Below, in pieces: positions 22,485 to 33,371 of a stretch of 64,000 nucleotides of DNA. The stretch covers positions 124,001 to 188,000 of the forward strand of contig JAWWNJ010000008.1 in the NCBI GenBank assembly GCA_037176885.1. Reading direction: 5' to 3'. The position numbers were made by a program, and so were the translations under genes. Source of the DNA: Favolaschia claudopus. Taxonomy: Eukaryota > Basidiomycota > Agaricomycetes > Agaricales > Mycenaceae. Position 1 is the stretch's first letter. Each line of letters opens with the position of its first letter. The notes beneath the pieces are model-generated. The model made no database searches. It was not told where the DNA came from and saw nothing but the letters and a program-made list of their open reading frames with translations.

Positions 22485-24221
22485 ATGCGCCGGATCATCA
22501 ACCCCGACCGCGTTTTTCCCCGCCCACCTCGCAAGGATGGGGCTCGAATTCCACCATTCGAAGTGCAAGGCCTGGACAGATCACTGGACTTGGAACCTCA
22601 CCTTGATTTCGACTTGAAGGAACGACTTCAGCATGCGCTTGCGCGCGGCGACCCTTCTCTCCCCTACCCTGGCTATCCTCTGCCTGAAGAGCGTGCCCCA
22701 CCGCCTCGAGCAGGATACGCGGATGCACAGGTGCAAACGGAATCCACCGTCACTCGCGTCGTCACTCAACATGCACTGCAGCGCACGAAGGCCGTTCTCG
22801 CTGCTGAACGTGCCTAACGACACCGCATCTTGTGGTCCTCTGCAATGACTGTGAGGTATGGCGACGTCATCCGCCCCTTCAACCCACGCTCTCTGATTCG
22901 CGTGATGGACGGCGAGGCGTTCGACCCGAGTCTCATCGAAGACCGTGACTACGCTCTCAGCGAGGTGACGGGGAGTAACTCCATTTTCCGCTTCCGCCTG
23001 ATTCCCTGGACCGGCGGGTAAGTCAAACCACTCTGTTTTAAGCCTTTATACACAACATCTTACCGTTCCAATAGAAAATCGAGGGTTGTGGTCTCTCAGC
23101 GCCGAGTTGTTCTTGTCCTCGGTGGCCGCCCAGTCAATCGCGAATGGGATCGCGATGTGGTCAATCCGACGGTGAAGGATTGTACTCAAGTCGCCCAAGA
23201 TTATCGAGGCCGACACCCAGAAGCTGGCTACCCTGTTTTGTCGGGGGGTGTTGGTGAGCATTTCAATCGTTCGCCAGAGCCGGTGTGTATTCTGCTTTTG
23301 AAGACAATGCAAACAGCGCTGATAGAGTATTTCTAGCCCGCAGGACCGCAACCGGGTCGTGTTCTTGATTGTCTTGCGTTGTTCGCGCTGCTTGGAACGG
23401 TCGCCATGTGCGAGCTGCTGGGCTTTGCGAATGGTGAGTTGTGGCTGTGCTAATCGGATCATCGGATTAATCGGCTTTACCTTTCAGGCATGTTTCGACT
23501 TTATTGCAGAGTGGCCTACACCGCCATAGAATATCAAAAATCTTCCTTCACCTTCGTCAAATCCGACGCACAGTATCCCTGCCCTGCCAGCATCTTCTCC
23601 GCCGTCACCGTCGAACTCGGCGGCCCACATTGTCGTACAGATTGGCGTGGAGACGTGCCACCATACCAACCTGACAGCTGGGCGATCCTCACGGCCATTG
23701 GCGACTATAGGTATACTCGAGGCGGACATGCCATCTTCTGGGAGTTCGGTATAGTCGTGCAGTTCCCTCCTGGAGCGTGCATTCTGCTCCCCCCCGGTCT
23801 CGTTCATTATTCATTTGTCGAAGTCCCCGACCACCATCATCGATACTCGGTCCTTCAGTGGGCCGGCTCTGGGATAGATCGTTTTTTGCACAACCGCGAC
23901 GCGACCGACACCGACTTCGCAAAGACTGCGACGGAGGCTGACCATGACGAACGCGAGGCGCGTCGGTGCCGTGACCATCGTACTGCCATCGACTTCTTCC
24001 CTCGTCCAGACCAACTTGCGGAAGATTGGCAGCGGTTTTCGTATCTGGTTGGTCCTAACCCACCCCCAGGGCCCGCGCTGCAGCTTCCCATTCCCAACGC
24101 GACGCCCACTGCCGCTGCCGCTGCTCCCGTTCCCACTCTCTCTGCCGATATAACTGCCTCGCCCGCCTCGCCCGCTCCACCGCCAAACGAGTCCGGTGCG
24201 GCAAACGAGTCCGCTGCATAG
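22485..24221 (+). CDS. TET/JBP-type double-stranded beta-helix protein of element C, HxD apparently lost
   Basis: Multi-exon. MRRIINPDRVFPRPP start at 22485; exon with YGDVIRPFNPRSLIRVMDGE (from about 22857); exon KSRVVVSQRRVVLVLGGRP (from about 23076); last long exon GMFRLYCRVAYTAIEYQ (from 23489) to 24221. The last exon holds a cupin-like core: WAILTAIGDY..GGHAIFWEFGIVVQFPPG, ILLPPGLVHYSF and HRYSVLQWAGSGIDRF. This is the signature of a very large mushroom family that I place with the 2-oxoglutarate/Fe(II) TET/JBP-like enzymes linked to KDZ elements (reported for basidiomycetes by Iyer and colleagues, 2014). Relatives have H-x-D just before W-x-x-I-T-A-L-G; here the stretch is CRTDWRGD with no histidine. 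The distal His (VHYS) and the Arg (HRYS) remain. Likely non-catalytic, or a divergent enzyme. Internal introns are not fully resolved. Confidence 0.7.
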
Positions 24222-24472
24222 ATGCCGTCTCTTTTATCATTCATTCCTCCCTTGCGCTACGTACCTACGGCCATTCTCTTACAACGCGTCACTTAATACT
24301 TATCGTCTTCGTACTTACGGTCATTTTCCTATTTCTTACAACGTGCTTTTTTGTACCCTTCGAGTACCGACAGGGTTTTTTATACGGTGTTCAGAAGAAA
24401 ATACAATCGTTTGACTCCTACTATTTGCGTGCAATGATACAATTGATAAGAAGAATCCAAGAATCCAACAAG

Positions 24473-25108
24473 TCAGCGAATGAATGAGAAATTGCCGGGG
24501 CGGTAATATTCAGCTCGAGTGTGTATATCCCTTTCCTCTGAATCATCCCGACACCCTGGACGTTGTGTGGCATCATCTTCCTCCCATTCCTCCCAACTAG
24601 CGTCTTCATCGGGAGATCTTGGGCGTCGGCGCGGAGCACAAGGTGGGGCTCGGTTGGAGGGCAAGGGGTGAAGAGATTTGGATTTAGCAAAAGATTTGAG
24701 AGCGGCGGCCGTGACAGCTCGCCGCGTACGTCTTAAAGTGGAGAGTTCGTTGAGACTCAATTTCGAGAACTTGATGACAATTATCCACTCACTCGACGTA
24801 ATTGCGGCGGTATTGTGCCGCCTTGACTGCGTGCTCTAATTGGACGTCTGCGGGGGCGCGGCGGAGCTTTTCCCGCCTCCTAATGGGTGGCGCATTAGCA
24901 GAAGAGGATAAAGGTAAAAGTACTTACGCGCGCATGCGAGCTCTAGCCTTCTCGTTAACAGCTGCCCTATGTCTTTCCCGTTCGACGTTGGTAAGTCTGA
25001 AAACATACCTCAAGTAATACCTATTCACCTCTGTCTATATTCCCAAGCTGCCTGCGCCCGTCTTTCGAGAATCTGTTCCTTCGTTAGTTTGGATTTGGGG
25101 CGTGCCAT
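24473..25108 (-). CDS. Small basic protein R3 of element C
   Basis: Several tiny exons. Start MARPKSKLTKEQILERRAQ at 25108, then ERERHRAAVNEKARARMR (about 24950), REKLRRAPADVQLEHAVKAA (about 24830-24870), and the C-terminal exon SLNELSTLRRTRRAVTAAAL..YYRPGNFSFIR with stop near 24473. The Arg/Lys/Glu helices match the style of R1 and R2. The C-terminal exon has a Pro/Arg stretch and an acidic W-E-E-W-E-E segment. Function unknown; a small DNA-binding partner of the transposition genes is a guess. Confidence 0.55.
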
Positions 25109-25919
25109 GGTGGCAGGTGGAGGTTTAGCGAGTGGCGGTGCCTCTTACGGACAATGGGACTTGTACGTCGTAGAGAGCGAACAACTGGGAGAAAGCGACA
25201 CGAACTAGTCTGTATTATGTTAGAGATTGGTATTGAATAGAGGATTGTGAAATGCTCACCGTGAAGAGGAGGGCGACAGACGAGAAGATCGTTTTTATGT
25301 CGACTTTTTCATGGCGATGAGAAGCAATGCCAGTACTTGAGGTTTTGTAGGAAAGGAAGCGAGAGATAATGTTGGAGAGGATATAGAAGTTATGTTGTAT
25401 GTATTTCGACGCATTTGAAAGTTGGTTGGCATTATCGGAATGGACGAAGTGGAAGATAATGAAGTCGGTACTTGTTACCACACTCTCGCACTAGGATAAT
25501 TAGTGTAAGTTCTGAGTTCGTCATCGTTTACGCCGTTGAGGTCTTACAGAGTGTTTGAAGAGCTGATTCTTGTTCATGTCGTTAGATATCGATCCCCATA
25601 CCTATTCAGCGCTGTTGTTGGCCGCCTAGAGTTATTGAGGAGGTCGAGAGGTCGTCGTCGTTCGTTGTGTGACTGGTGTGATTAAGTGACATGAAGCCGG
25701 TCTTGCCGCTACGGCCGTACCGCAACAACTCGGCGTCTGTTCCGTTCGGAGTTTTTCAGTGAACGGCCAGCGAACGGCTGATGACAGGCGACACGGAACA
25801 GAGTTCTCTAATTCACCACTCAATGCAATTGTCTTCAAAGAATCCCGCGCAGGTACATTGAAGAACAGTAGTAGTCCAGACAAGAAGAATATTCATTTGT
25901 AGTTCAAATAAAACAAAGA
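25109..25919. other. No supported gene
   Basis: Spacer between R3 and V2. Open frames are short and lack family resemblance. Nothing else seen. Confidence 0.45.
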
Positions 25920-27094
25920 TTACAGGGCGCGGGAACGAGGAATACGACGAATGAAGTCAGTGTTTTGTCCGTGCTCGTAAGCGGCGTTGGCAGCCTCAAG
26001 AGTATCAAATGAGGCGTACAGACCGCCCGGAACAGCGGTCACATTAAGACTGCACTCCAAGTGGGAGCGATATACCCCGGGGTTAACACCCCGGCAGACG
26101 ACATACCAACGATCCTGTGCGCCGAAGGCGAGGGGGCTGTTTTCCAGCGAGGCCGGTGGAATTTCGGCAGCCCCAGCGGGCGGTGTGCTGTCGGCAGTCC
26201 AGCCCTTGGATCTGGCGTACTCGAGGGCGGCATGGGCGGAGTCGACGGTAGGAAACCCGCAATGTATTGCCACGCCGTGGCCTTTGATGAGGGGCTCGAC
26301 TTCACTCCACTGCGTGAAAACTCCCACCTCCCCACCGAAGAAGATGACATAGGCTGCTCGCTTCTGTCTGCGGCGGGGTGTACCCGCGATGTTTCGCGCT
26401 CTGGCGCCGGGAGTGTTCATAGTTAAAGCCCCGGCCCTGAACCAGGAGATGACAACGCCGTTGAATTCGGGAGAACGCACTTCATAAGCGCGAGCGGGAG
26501 TTGGGCACGGAGGTGTGACTGGGCGGGGATTGGCCGGGAGCGCGGGAGACGGGGGAGGCGACGGTGATGCTGGAGGCGAGGGAGACGCTGGAGGCGAGGG
26601 AGACGCTGGAGGGGAGGGAGACGCTGGAGGCGAGGCGTCGGTGTCAGAAATTTCCAGATCTAATAAATAAGTGAATGATTAGTGCGCAGGTCAACGATCG
26701 ATGGCGATAGCGGCTTACCTGAAATATTGTAAACTGAGACGTCCTCCCCGGTCTCGGTATCAGAATCCGACTCAGATGATGAAGAGTCCGTGAGGGAGGA
26801 CTCGGTAGAGAGATCAGTAGATTCAGAGGGCGGCGGGGCTTCGACTTCAGCGGGCGGCGGGGCTTCAACTTCAGTGGGCGGCGGCGCCAGCGCCTCAAAT
26901 TCAGAGGGAGTCGTCATGAGCCGCTCCATTAGCTTGAGCAGCATAGGGGGAAGTTGGGCGGTGAGAGAACGAAATCCGAGTCGATTAATGAGTTCATCGA
27001 TTTGCCTATCATTTAGACCTTCGGTGAGACGATCCAGCTCGCCAAAACTGAGGGCGCGCGGGAGGTTGGCAGAGGTGGATGGAGGGAAAGACAT
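25920..27094 (-). CDS. Protein V2 of element C with two viroplasmin-like domains
   Basis: Start MSFPPSTSANLPRALSFGEL at 27094. The N-terminal helical part includes LTEGLNDRQIDELINRLGF. A Pro/Glu/Ser linker follows, then one intron near 26660-26730 and a perfect-looking SPPASP repeat (26545-26640, 18-bp units). The second exon holds two tandem viroplasmin/RNase H1-N-like modules: AAYVIFFGGEVGVFTQWSEV..KGHGVAIHCGF (about 26240-26370) and RWYVVCRGVNPGVYRSHLEC..VPGGLYASFDTLEAAN (about 25950-26130). The stop is at 25920-25922. The second module keeps the G-x-x-PGVY core best. In RNase H1 this module binds RNA:DNA hybrid; the function here is not known. Confidence 0.75.
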
Positions 27095-27289
27095 GCTAGA
27101 GAAGTGCGGCGGGAGAATGAGTTGAGGGAGGAGGGAAACTGACGGGAGGACGACAAGATAGTGGCTTGGTGCTGGGAAACGAACCAAATCAGAAGCCGGT
27201 TCGCTTTGGTTCGACGGCGCCGGGCGTTCGTATTCGGGTTTTCCGGCAGAGCAAAGAAAAACGAGGCATAATCATGAGACGATCGTTGG

Positions 27290-27860
27290 ACGATCGACAA
27301 CTGCAGACGACGGGCCGGACCATGTTGCATGGCAATGCCTTGTTGCATTCAGAGTCGCTTCTGAGTTCATCTGTCAATACACAGTTCGTGGTCAGAAACC
27401 GTCGCGGAAGAATGTCCAAATGAGGGTTTTCGTTTGTTGTGGAGGGTAAGGCGTGCTTCCCGACGGTGTTGGAGGTGGATTCGAGAACCCTCAAGGACGG
27501 CGTCGGAGTTCATGTGTCAATACACAGTTCGTGGCCGGAAAAAACATTTCCGGAAGGATGAGTACGTATAGGCACGGATAGGTACGGATCCAGAAAGGTG
27601 GTGATGGAAGCACCCTACGCGACGGCGTTTTCGGTGGATTGAGGACCGTTTAGGCAAGCAAATACAGCTATGGAGAAGTTGTGGAGACATTGTTCTGTCA
27701 CAATGTCCGCCGAAAGGGTGATATTGCAGCAAGCGAAGGTTCTAGGGCAGTCGAGGCCATTCCCAGCAGATTGGCGACCAGTGTTGAGGGCGAGGTGCTT
27801 ATCCGAGTTCATGTGCTGATATACAGTTCGTGGTACGAAACCGTCGGGGAAAAAGCTTGG
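27290..27860. repeat. Degenerate repeat cluster around ACAGTTCGTGG
   Basis: Three copies of a block reading roughly GAGTTCATGTGTCAATACACAGTTCGTGG, followed by C/GGAAACCGTC-like sequence, begin near 27365, 27507 and 27808. They are accompanied by two copies of CGACGG(T/C)GTT..GGTGGATT (about 27458 and 27620). No gene is supported across 27190-28600; this cluster is the only structure I see there. Confidence 0.6.
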
Positions 27861-28641
27861 CAAATGAAAAGAGTAGCAAAAAGTCGGCCCGTTGGCCATG
27901 AGTGCCAGGCAGAATGAGTTGAAGCTGTCTTGCGAGGTCAGACGACTTGACGAAAGGTGGAGGAAACATATAATCGTACCAATAAAGCTCCGTTCCAGTT
28001 CCATGGAACTTGGAAGGATCGACGAGCAGATTGATAGATCGGAGTGGCACAGCCAGCGTGATAGAAGTGTGACGGAAGCAAGCGGAAGCACCCTGATAAT
28101 TTGCTTGGACACGCGGGGATGCGCTTCCGTGTTTCTGCGACAGTGCGATTTGCATGAATAAATGAACACGCTGGCGGCTTCAATTGTCAAGCAGAATGTT
28201 GGGAATTGGTCTTGTTAAGGAAAAGGAAAGCGCTGAACGCGCTCATGAGAGCTCGAGCCGCTAAGTTTCCTCCGCAGAATCCCGGTCCGCGAATATTGAT
28301 GCGAGATACGCATCGTGCTTGAAAGGAAGGCCGTGTAAGAACCTAAACGGGGTTGGATTTGTCGTCATGGGAAAGTGGGAATTGAATCCGAGAGCCGCGA
28401 GCCCGACAGTATCGCAGGAAATCGCCGAAGAGATTTTTGGGGAGGGAAAGAGTTTTGCGGGGTGGGTAATTGACCATTCAAGCAGAAAAAAAGGGAGGCG
28501 GGGGGCACAAGAGTCATTGTTTCGTGTACGGAGCAAAGAGTAACTAAGTAATTTTAATCCACCGCCAAAGAGATGAAGGCGCTGCGTCAAGGGAGTATTA
28601 GTATCGGCGGGAGACAGAGAAAAAAAGAAACGGACCTGGAT

Positions 28642-29257
28642 TTACACGACTTGGACGATACCCCACTGGAGGGCGGAGTTGAAGGCTTCCAGGGCGAGGT
28701 CTTGAGAATTGTAGACCTTGCGCACTCCTGCGACGCCGCTGATGGCAACGTCCGAGAGGGCACTGATGAAGGGAGGTTAGAAATATGACAATACGAAGAA
28801 CAAAAAAACCTACTACTGGTCGACAACGCCGACAAACCGTCCACGGGTGATCACATACCACTCAGGAACAGGAGTGGTCTCCGGAACAGGGCCAAGGGAC
28901 TGGGTGGGGACGGTGATGAATATCTCGTTGGCGGTGTACGGGCCCTCCGTGCGGAGGTGCTGAATCAGAGCGGCTGGGAGGCCGGCACCGGGTCGAGGCG
29001 TTTCCTTCTCCTTGGGGGCGGGAGGCTCCTTGTGTTCCTTGGCCTTGGGAGCAGCGGCGGGGGGCAGCGGCAGGGGCGGGAGCAACGGCGGGAGCAGCGA
29101 CGACCGGAACGTACATGACGACTGAAATCGATGAGTTTGGGAGGGCAAGTAATGGGTAATGAGACTACGTACCGACGCTGGGGAGCGCGACGACGGGCAT
29201 GGCGACCATAGGAAGCATGGAGGACACTGCTGGGAAGGCGGGGAGCTGGTAGGACAT
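28642..29257 (-). CDS. Viroplasmin-like protein V3 of element C
   Basis: Start MSYQLPAFPAVSSMLPMVAM at 29257, intron near 29120-29175, Ala/Pro-rich linker, then GLPAALIQHLRTEGPYTANE. The domain itself reads PEWYVITRGRFVGVVDQ, an intron near 28770-28815, and ALSDVAISGVAGVRKVYNSQ..AFNSALQWGIVQVV with stop 28642-28644. The domain matches the second module of V2 (WYVV-x-RG.. / ..S..ALxAFxxA). It is a single module here. Same orientation as V2 and divergent from X2. Confidence 0.65.
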
Positions 29258-29548
29258 GGTGGGAGTTGGAAAGAGGCGACGAGTCTTTTGAGTTGTTTGG
29301 TTGAGGGGATTTATGCAGAATCGGAGATCATCAAAAGCTGAATTGGGCCTGATTTGGAGGAGAGGCCGTAGCGCAGGCGGGGATATTCAAAGGCGGCGCT
29401 GACTTGTCACATTCGCACTCGTCGTGAAAGAGTACTTCAGCAAAAAATCGCTTAAATTTGCGCCTCAAGCTAAAACAAACCAGTAAGATTTCAAGTGCTC
29501 AAGCACAGCGGCTCGTATCTTACCACCGAGTCGTTTACACAGGCAGAC

Positions 29549-32525
29549 ATGGCAAAAAACGGACGAGTCGTCTCCAAACGCAAGCGCACTTCGAAACGCG
29601 TCGCAAAAAAAGACAGGCGTAATCTCAAATTGTGGGCCGAAGGAGCGCGTGAGGAAATTCTAGCACCACATATCGCCGCGTATACCGACGCTTTGGAGCG
29701 CGGCTGGCGCGCGGAACGAGACTATCTAGCGGAAGTCTGCAAGGAATTTCACGCCCGTATTTCTTGGCGCCTGACGGACGTGGAAGAGCCCGATTTGCCG
29801 CTGCCAGAGTTCGATCGACTTGCGATCCCAGAAGTGGAAGAGCTGGACGAAGAAGAAAAAGCGTTGAAGCGCCTGCGCGTTGAGACTTTGAATGCGGTAG
29901 GTGTTTTGAAGATCGTGACGAGTGACGTTACTCATTGAATCTATTTTTGCCTTGTCCTGTGCCTATTTATCGCCCTCTGTGTTTTCTGCTCTCTTACTGC
30001 TTAACTCTGCTCTCTCTTGCCTTGAATCTCAGAGGATCGGTCGATGGCTGAAGTATCGGGCTCGCCGCCTTCGCAAGAACACCTCTGGCAATCCGCTTAA
30101 AGACCCCTGGGCTCTCTATCTGGCTAAGCTGTCTGGGATTCTGACCGCTCGCAAAGCTCGTCAAGGCTATCAACAATACATGCACGAATCGTACTCTACA
30201 GATATCGATCCTGTCGTCCAAGCCCGCTGGAAAGCAAAGTTCACTGACGAAGATGCGCCGCCCACAACTAAAGGCATCGACGCCAACTTCCGCGCTACCG
30301 TCGCTCGCGAGCTGTTCAAAGAATTGCCGGAGGAGGAGCAGGAGGCGATTCGTCAGCGCGCGCGGGACGAGGCACAGAAGGAGAAAGAGGAGTATATCAA
30401 AAAGATGAAGGACGGACCATCGAAAGCTCCAGCGGACCGGCAAGTGTAATTATGTTTCTTTCATTTGAGGCAAGTACGATGTTTTAACAAAATTGTATCA
30501 GGTGCATCGACAATCTGGGCGTTTTCATGACGAATGTTCATCGCGGCGTTCATGAACGCACTGGTCTGGTCGGCTTTAGCGTCTTCGGTGGACCGATGCC
30601 TGCATCTGGTGGCGAATTGAGAACATTGACGTGCGTAAGAGATTTTTCATTGAAGACAAGATATGCTTACGCCTCCTTTCAGCATTTCGCATGGTATGAA
30701 TCGTGAAGTCCCCCCGTGTCACTTTCCACAGTGGTCCAAGGCGCGATTCGGGCGCGAAGTCTTGGACTTCATGAAAGAGTGGCTGAAAACTGCGTATAGT
30801 AAGTTCCCTGTTTTCAAGTCGATCTTACCTCGTCTTCTGACACTTACTCCAGCTGCGGAGGATTGTCGAGAGGCAGCGTTGCCCTCAAACGATGCCGAGG
30901 GCGACGCAGACCCGTTGGCTGGAGCTAAATACAAGATTGACGACAACGAAGACCTTGGTTGGGGCAGCGACGACGACAGCGATGCATCTTCGACGTCGGC
31001 CAGCGACTCCGAAGATGACGACAGCGAGGTGGACAGTGAGGTCGAGCGCGATGTACGCGGGAAGAGAAAAGCTGAGACGAAGAGACGTCAGGGGAAAACG
31101 GGGGGGAAGAAGAAAGAGACTCGGGAGGACTCTGACGAAGACGAGTCGTCTAAGACGAAGAGTAAGAGAGCGGAGAAAGAGAAATCGCGGAAGAAGGAGG
31201 AGAGAGAGAAGGGGGACGAGAAGGAGAAGGAGAAGTCGCGGAAGAGGAAGGAGAAGGAGAAGGAGGGGGAGGGGGAGAAGGACAAGGCGGAGAATCGAAA
31301 AGGCAAGGAGAAGGAGGGCGAGAAGGAGAAGAAGTCGCGGAAGAGGAACGAGAAGGAGAAGGGGGGGGGAGAAGGACAAAACGGAGAATCGCAAGGGCAA
31401 GGAGAAGGAGGGGGAGAAGCAGAAGGAGAAGTCGAGCAAGAGGAAGGAGAAGGAGGGGGAGAAGGAGAAGTCGGACAAGGCGGAGAATCGAAAGGGTAAG
31501 GAGAAGGAGGGGGAGAAGGAGAAGTCGAGGAATAGGAAGGAGAAGGAGGCGTCGCAGCATGGGAAGGATAAAGCGTCTACTTCTGGCGTAAAGCGCAAGA
31601 CAACGGATACGGCGGCAACTGGTGATGATGATGCCCAGCTCGAGGCAGCTCGCAAGAAGCGCAAAGGGGACGAAGAGGAACAGCGTGGGGGGAAGAAGAG
31701 GAAGGCAGATGATGGTGGGGACGAACAACGAAAGAAAGCCCGGGGGGAACGTCGAGCAGACCAGGCGACTCCTGCAGACGACGACAAGGAACCATCGGGT
31801 TCAGGCGCTGACGGTAAGAGATTGCTTTTGATGACCGACTAGCCGTTTTTTAAAATCGAGATTTAGGCGGAAGCATACATGCACCATCAGTTGCTGGCAC
31901 CCCCCCACCTTCATCACCTTCCCGCTCCAGGTCACCTCCGCTGCGTGCCCCACAACCCAACATACCTGAATGCCCCGCGGACGCTGCGCAGTGGTTCAGG
32001 GAGGTTTACAAGGAGGTGACCGCAACAAAATTGGGCGACAACTTCAACGCCCTTCTGGTGGCGATGATTGAGCTGGAGCGAGCGTACGAATGGGAAAAAA
32101 CGCAGGTAGGGCTCAAAACCACGAACCGACCGTCCCCAGTCTCGTCGTGGATCAGGGCCGGACGCGGTACGCGTGGTGGTATAATGTCCGGCGGCTTTGG
32201 TCCTTCGATTGGAAACATTGTCAAGTACGAGGAAGGATGGTGGGACTGGTGGCGGGCGCTTCAGCCGGCGTGGCGCGTGAAAGACGCTGCGAATCGCTTT
32301 GAACGAGGGGAATATCCACAGCCTACCGCAGAAAATTGGCTTACGCTGCGGGCTCCGGGTCCCAATGGCTCCTTAAGCCTCGTAGCATCGTTGTATTGGT
32401 GGGGTCAGAGGTTGGAGAAGGTTGTGGACAGCGAGGAGAAGCGCACCTGGGTTGAGGCCGTTACAGACGTCAAGTGGATGCTTCGCGGATTGTGTGCCGC
32501 GCAGGGTAAAGTCAGCCCAGCTTAG
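29549..32525 (+). CDS. X2 gene of element C, with a +1 frame change at a G9 tract
   Basis: Several exons. MAKNGRVVSKRKR (29549; an upstream in-frame Met exists at 29495), helical part EEILAPHIAAYTDAL, then RIGRWLKYRARRLRKNTSG..DPWALYLAKL (30034 on), NFRATVARELFKELPEEEQ, CIDNLGVFMTNVHRGV (about 30502), SVFGGPMPASGG, ISHGMNREVPPCHF (30682), and TAEDCREAALP. A long Lys/Glu/Arg low-complexity region spans 31020-31560. The final exon (31867-32525) has GWWDWWRALQPAWR and NGSLSLVASLYWWGQ, the W-rich motif shared with X1 and X3. Within the Lys/Glu region the coding frame moves by one base at nine Gs (31361-31369); reading on without the shift gives an early stop at about 31499. The gene is read toward the right end of C. 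Function unknown. Confidence 0.75.
31020..31560 (+). repeat. Purine-rich Lys/Glu-coding low-complexity tract
   Basis: Irregular repeats of AAGGAGAAGGAG / AAGTCGCGGAAG with almost no pyrimidines on the plus strand, coding K-E-K-E-K and S-R-K-R-K in X2. Long open frames on the opposite strand here are by-products of the purine bias. Confidence 0.8.
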
Positions 32526-33272
32526 CGCTTCCGAGCTTGCTCGCAAAGTTGCCGGACTTGGTGTTTTTATTTAACCTTACTTCGTATCTCTATTTATGTC
32601 CTCATTCTTTTATTCAGCCTCATTCTCAGTACAGTAACCTTGATTTACCAGCGATAGTTATTCCTCAAAACATTCATAATACAAATTTTAGTCGATTTTT
32701 CTATTTGGGTGTGACATTGAGTATACCCGTTCGACTTGTAGATTTTTTCAAAGAGATGGATTACATAATATAAGGACTTCATACATGACGACCGGAGGCG
32801 GCTCGCCAAATATCCACTGAAGGAAAACTCGACGGCGTGTCTGTTTCACGCGTTGCATGGAGAACACTTCAGCGTGAACCTCTGGCTCACCTTAACTGAA
32901 AATCATCTTTTCCCAGTCTCCAATGCCGGTAAGCAAACTGCAAAGAGAGACTAACTGTAAGTACTATACTATAACCCAATCTATAAGCACCTAAAATTAT
33001 AATGTCTTGGTTGGTGGGTTGTATGCCTGTTTGGCACCTGAGATATTGCGTCGTCCCTGCATCTGACCGTCGAAGGGGAACCAAAGGGAGAGCGTGGGAA
33101 GGAGATAGCGGGAGATCTCACCTGTCAAGCTGATAATCTGGACAGCCCGGTATCAGGAAGCATGGTCCGTGATGGACAGCGGAGGTGGCCGAAAAGGGTA
33201 ATTGACCGGCCGGAACAGCCCACCTAAAAGAGTGCCTAGCCAGGCGAGCAAAAACCCTTTAATACGTGTCTT
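32526..33272. other. No supported gene (right subterminal region of C)
   Basis: AT-rich stretch after X2, then sequence with GGACAGC/CTGTC words (33140-33180) near the right end. I see no coding sequence. Confidence 0.5.
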
Positions 33273-33360
33273 CAGCCATGGGGTGGCTAGGTAGGGGACA
33301 GAAGACAACAGTTCGCCCTGGCTATGTTCATGTCCTTTAGTATATATATTACAACATGGG
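33273..33360 (-). repeat. Right terminal inverted repeat of element C
   Basis: Complement begins CCCATGTTGTAATATATA and then AGCCAGGGCGAACTGTTGTC. It matches 16465-16553, with the core 51 bp at 88% identity. Confidence 0.88.
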
Positions 33361-33371
33361 CTCCTCCTCTC
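33361..33371. repeat. Right target-site duplication of element C
   Basis: Same 11 bases as 16454-16464 (CTCCTCCTCTC), directly after the right end of C. Confidence 0.88.

Larger units (their letters stand above)
16465..33360. mobile_element. Element C: innermost KDZ transposon, 16.9 kb
   Basis: Inserted in the penultimate coding exon of element B's transposase. Terminal inverted repeats: 16465-16553 against the complement of 33273-33360. The outer 37-38 bp match weakly; the next 51 bp match at 45 of 51 positions, including CCCCTACCTAG and CACCCCATGGCTG. It is flanked by an 11-bp duplication. Excision joins GTGEEE to GDERFEQ in frame. Gene order: KDZ (-), H2 (-), TET/JBP-like (+), R3 (-), V2 (-), V3 (-), X2 (+). 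It is the youngest of the three by position. Its ends are unrelated in sequence to those of A and B, so C belongs to another KDZ subfamily. Confidence 0.93.

Noticed and set aside
30885..31787. Long minus-strand frames (up to 300 residues) opposite X2
   Set aside because: By-products of the purine-rich Lys/Glu tract; Leu/Phe/Ser-rich with no domain.
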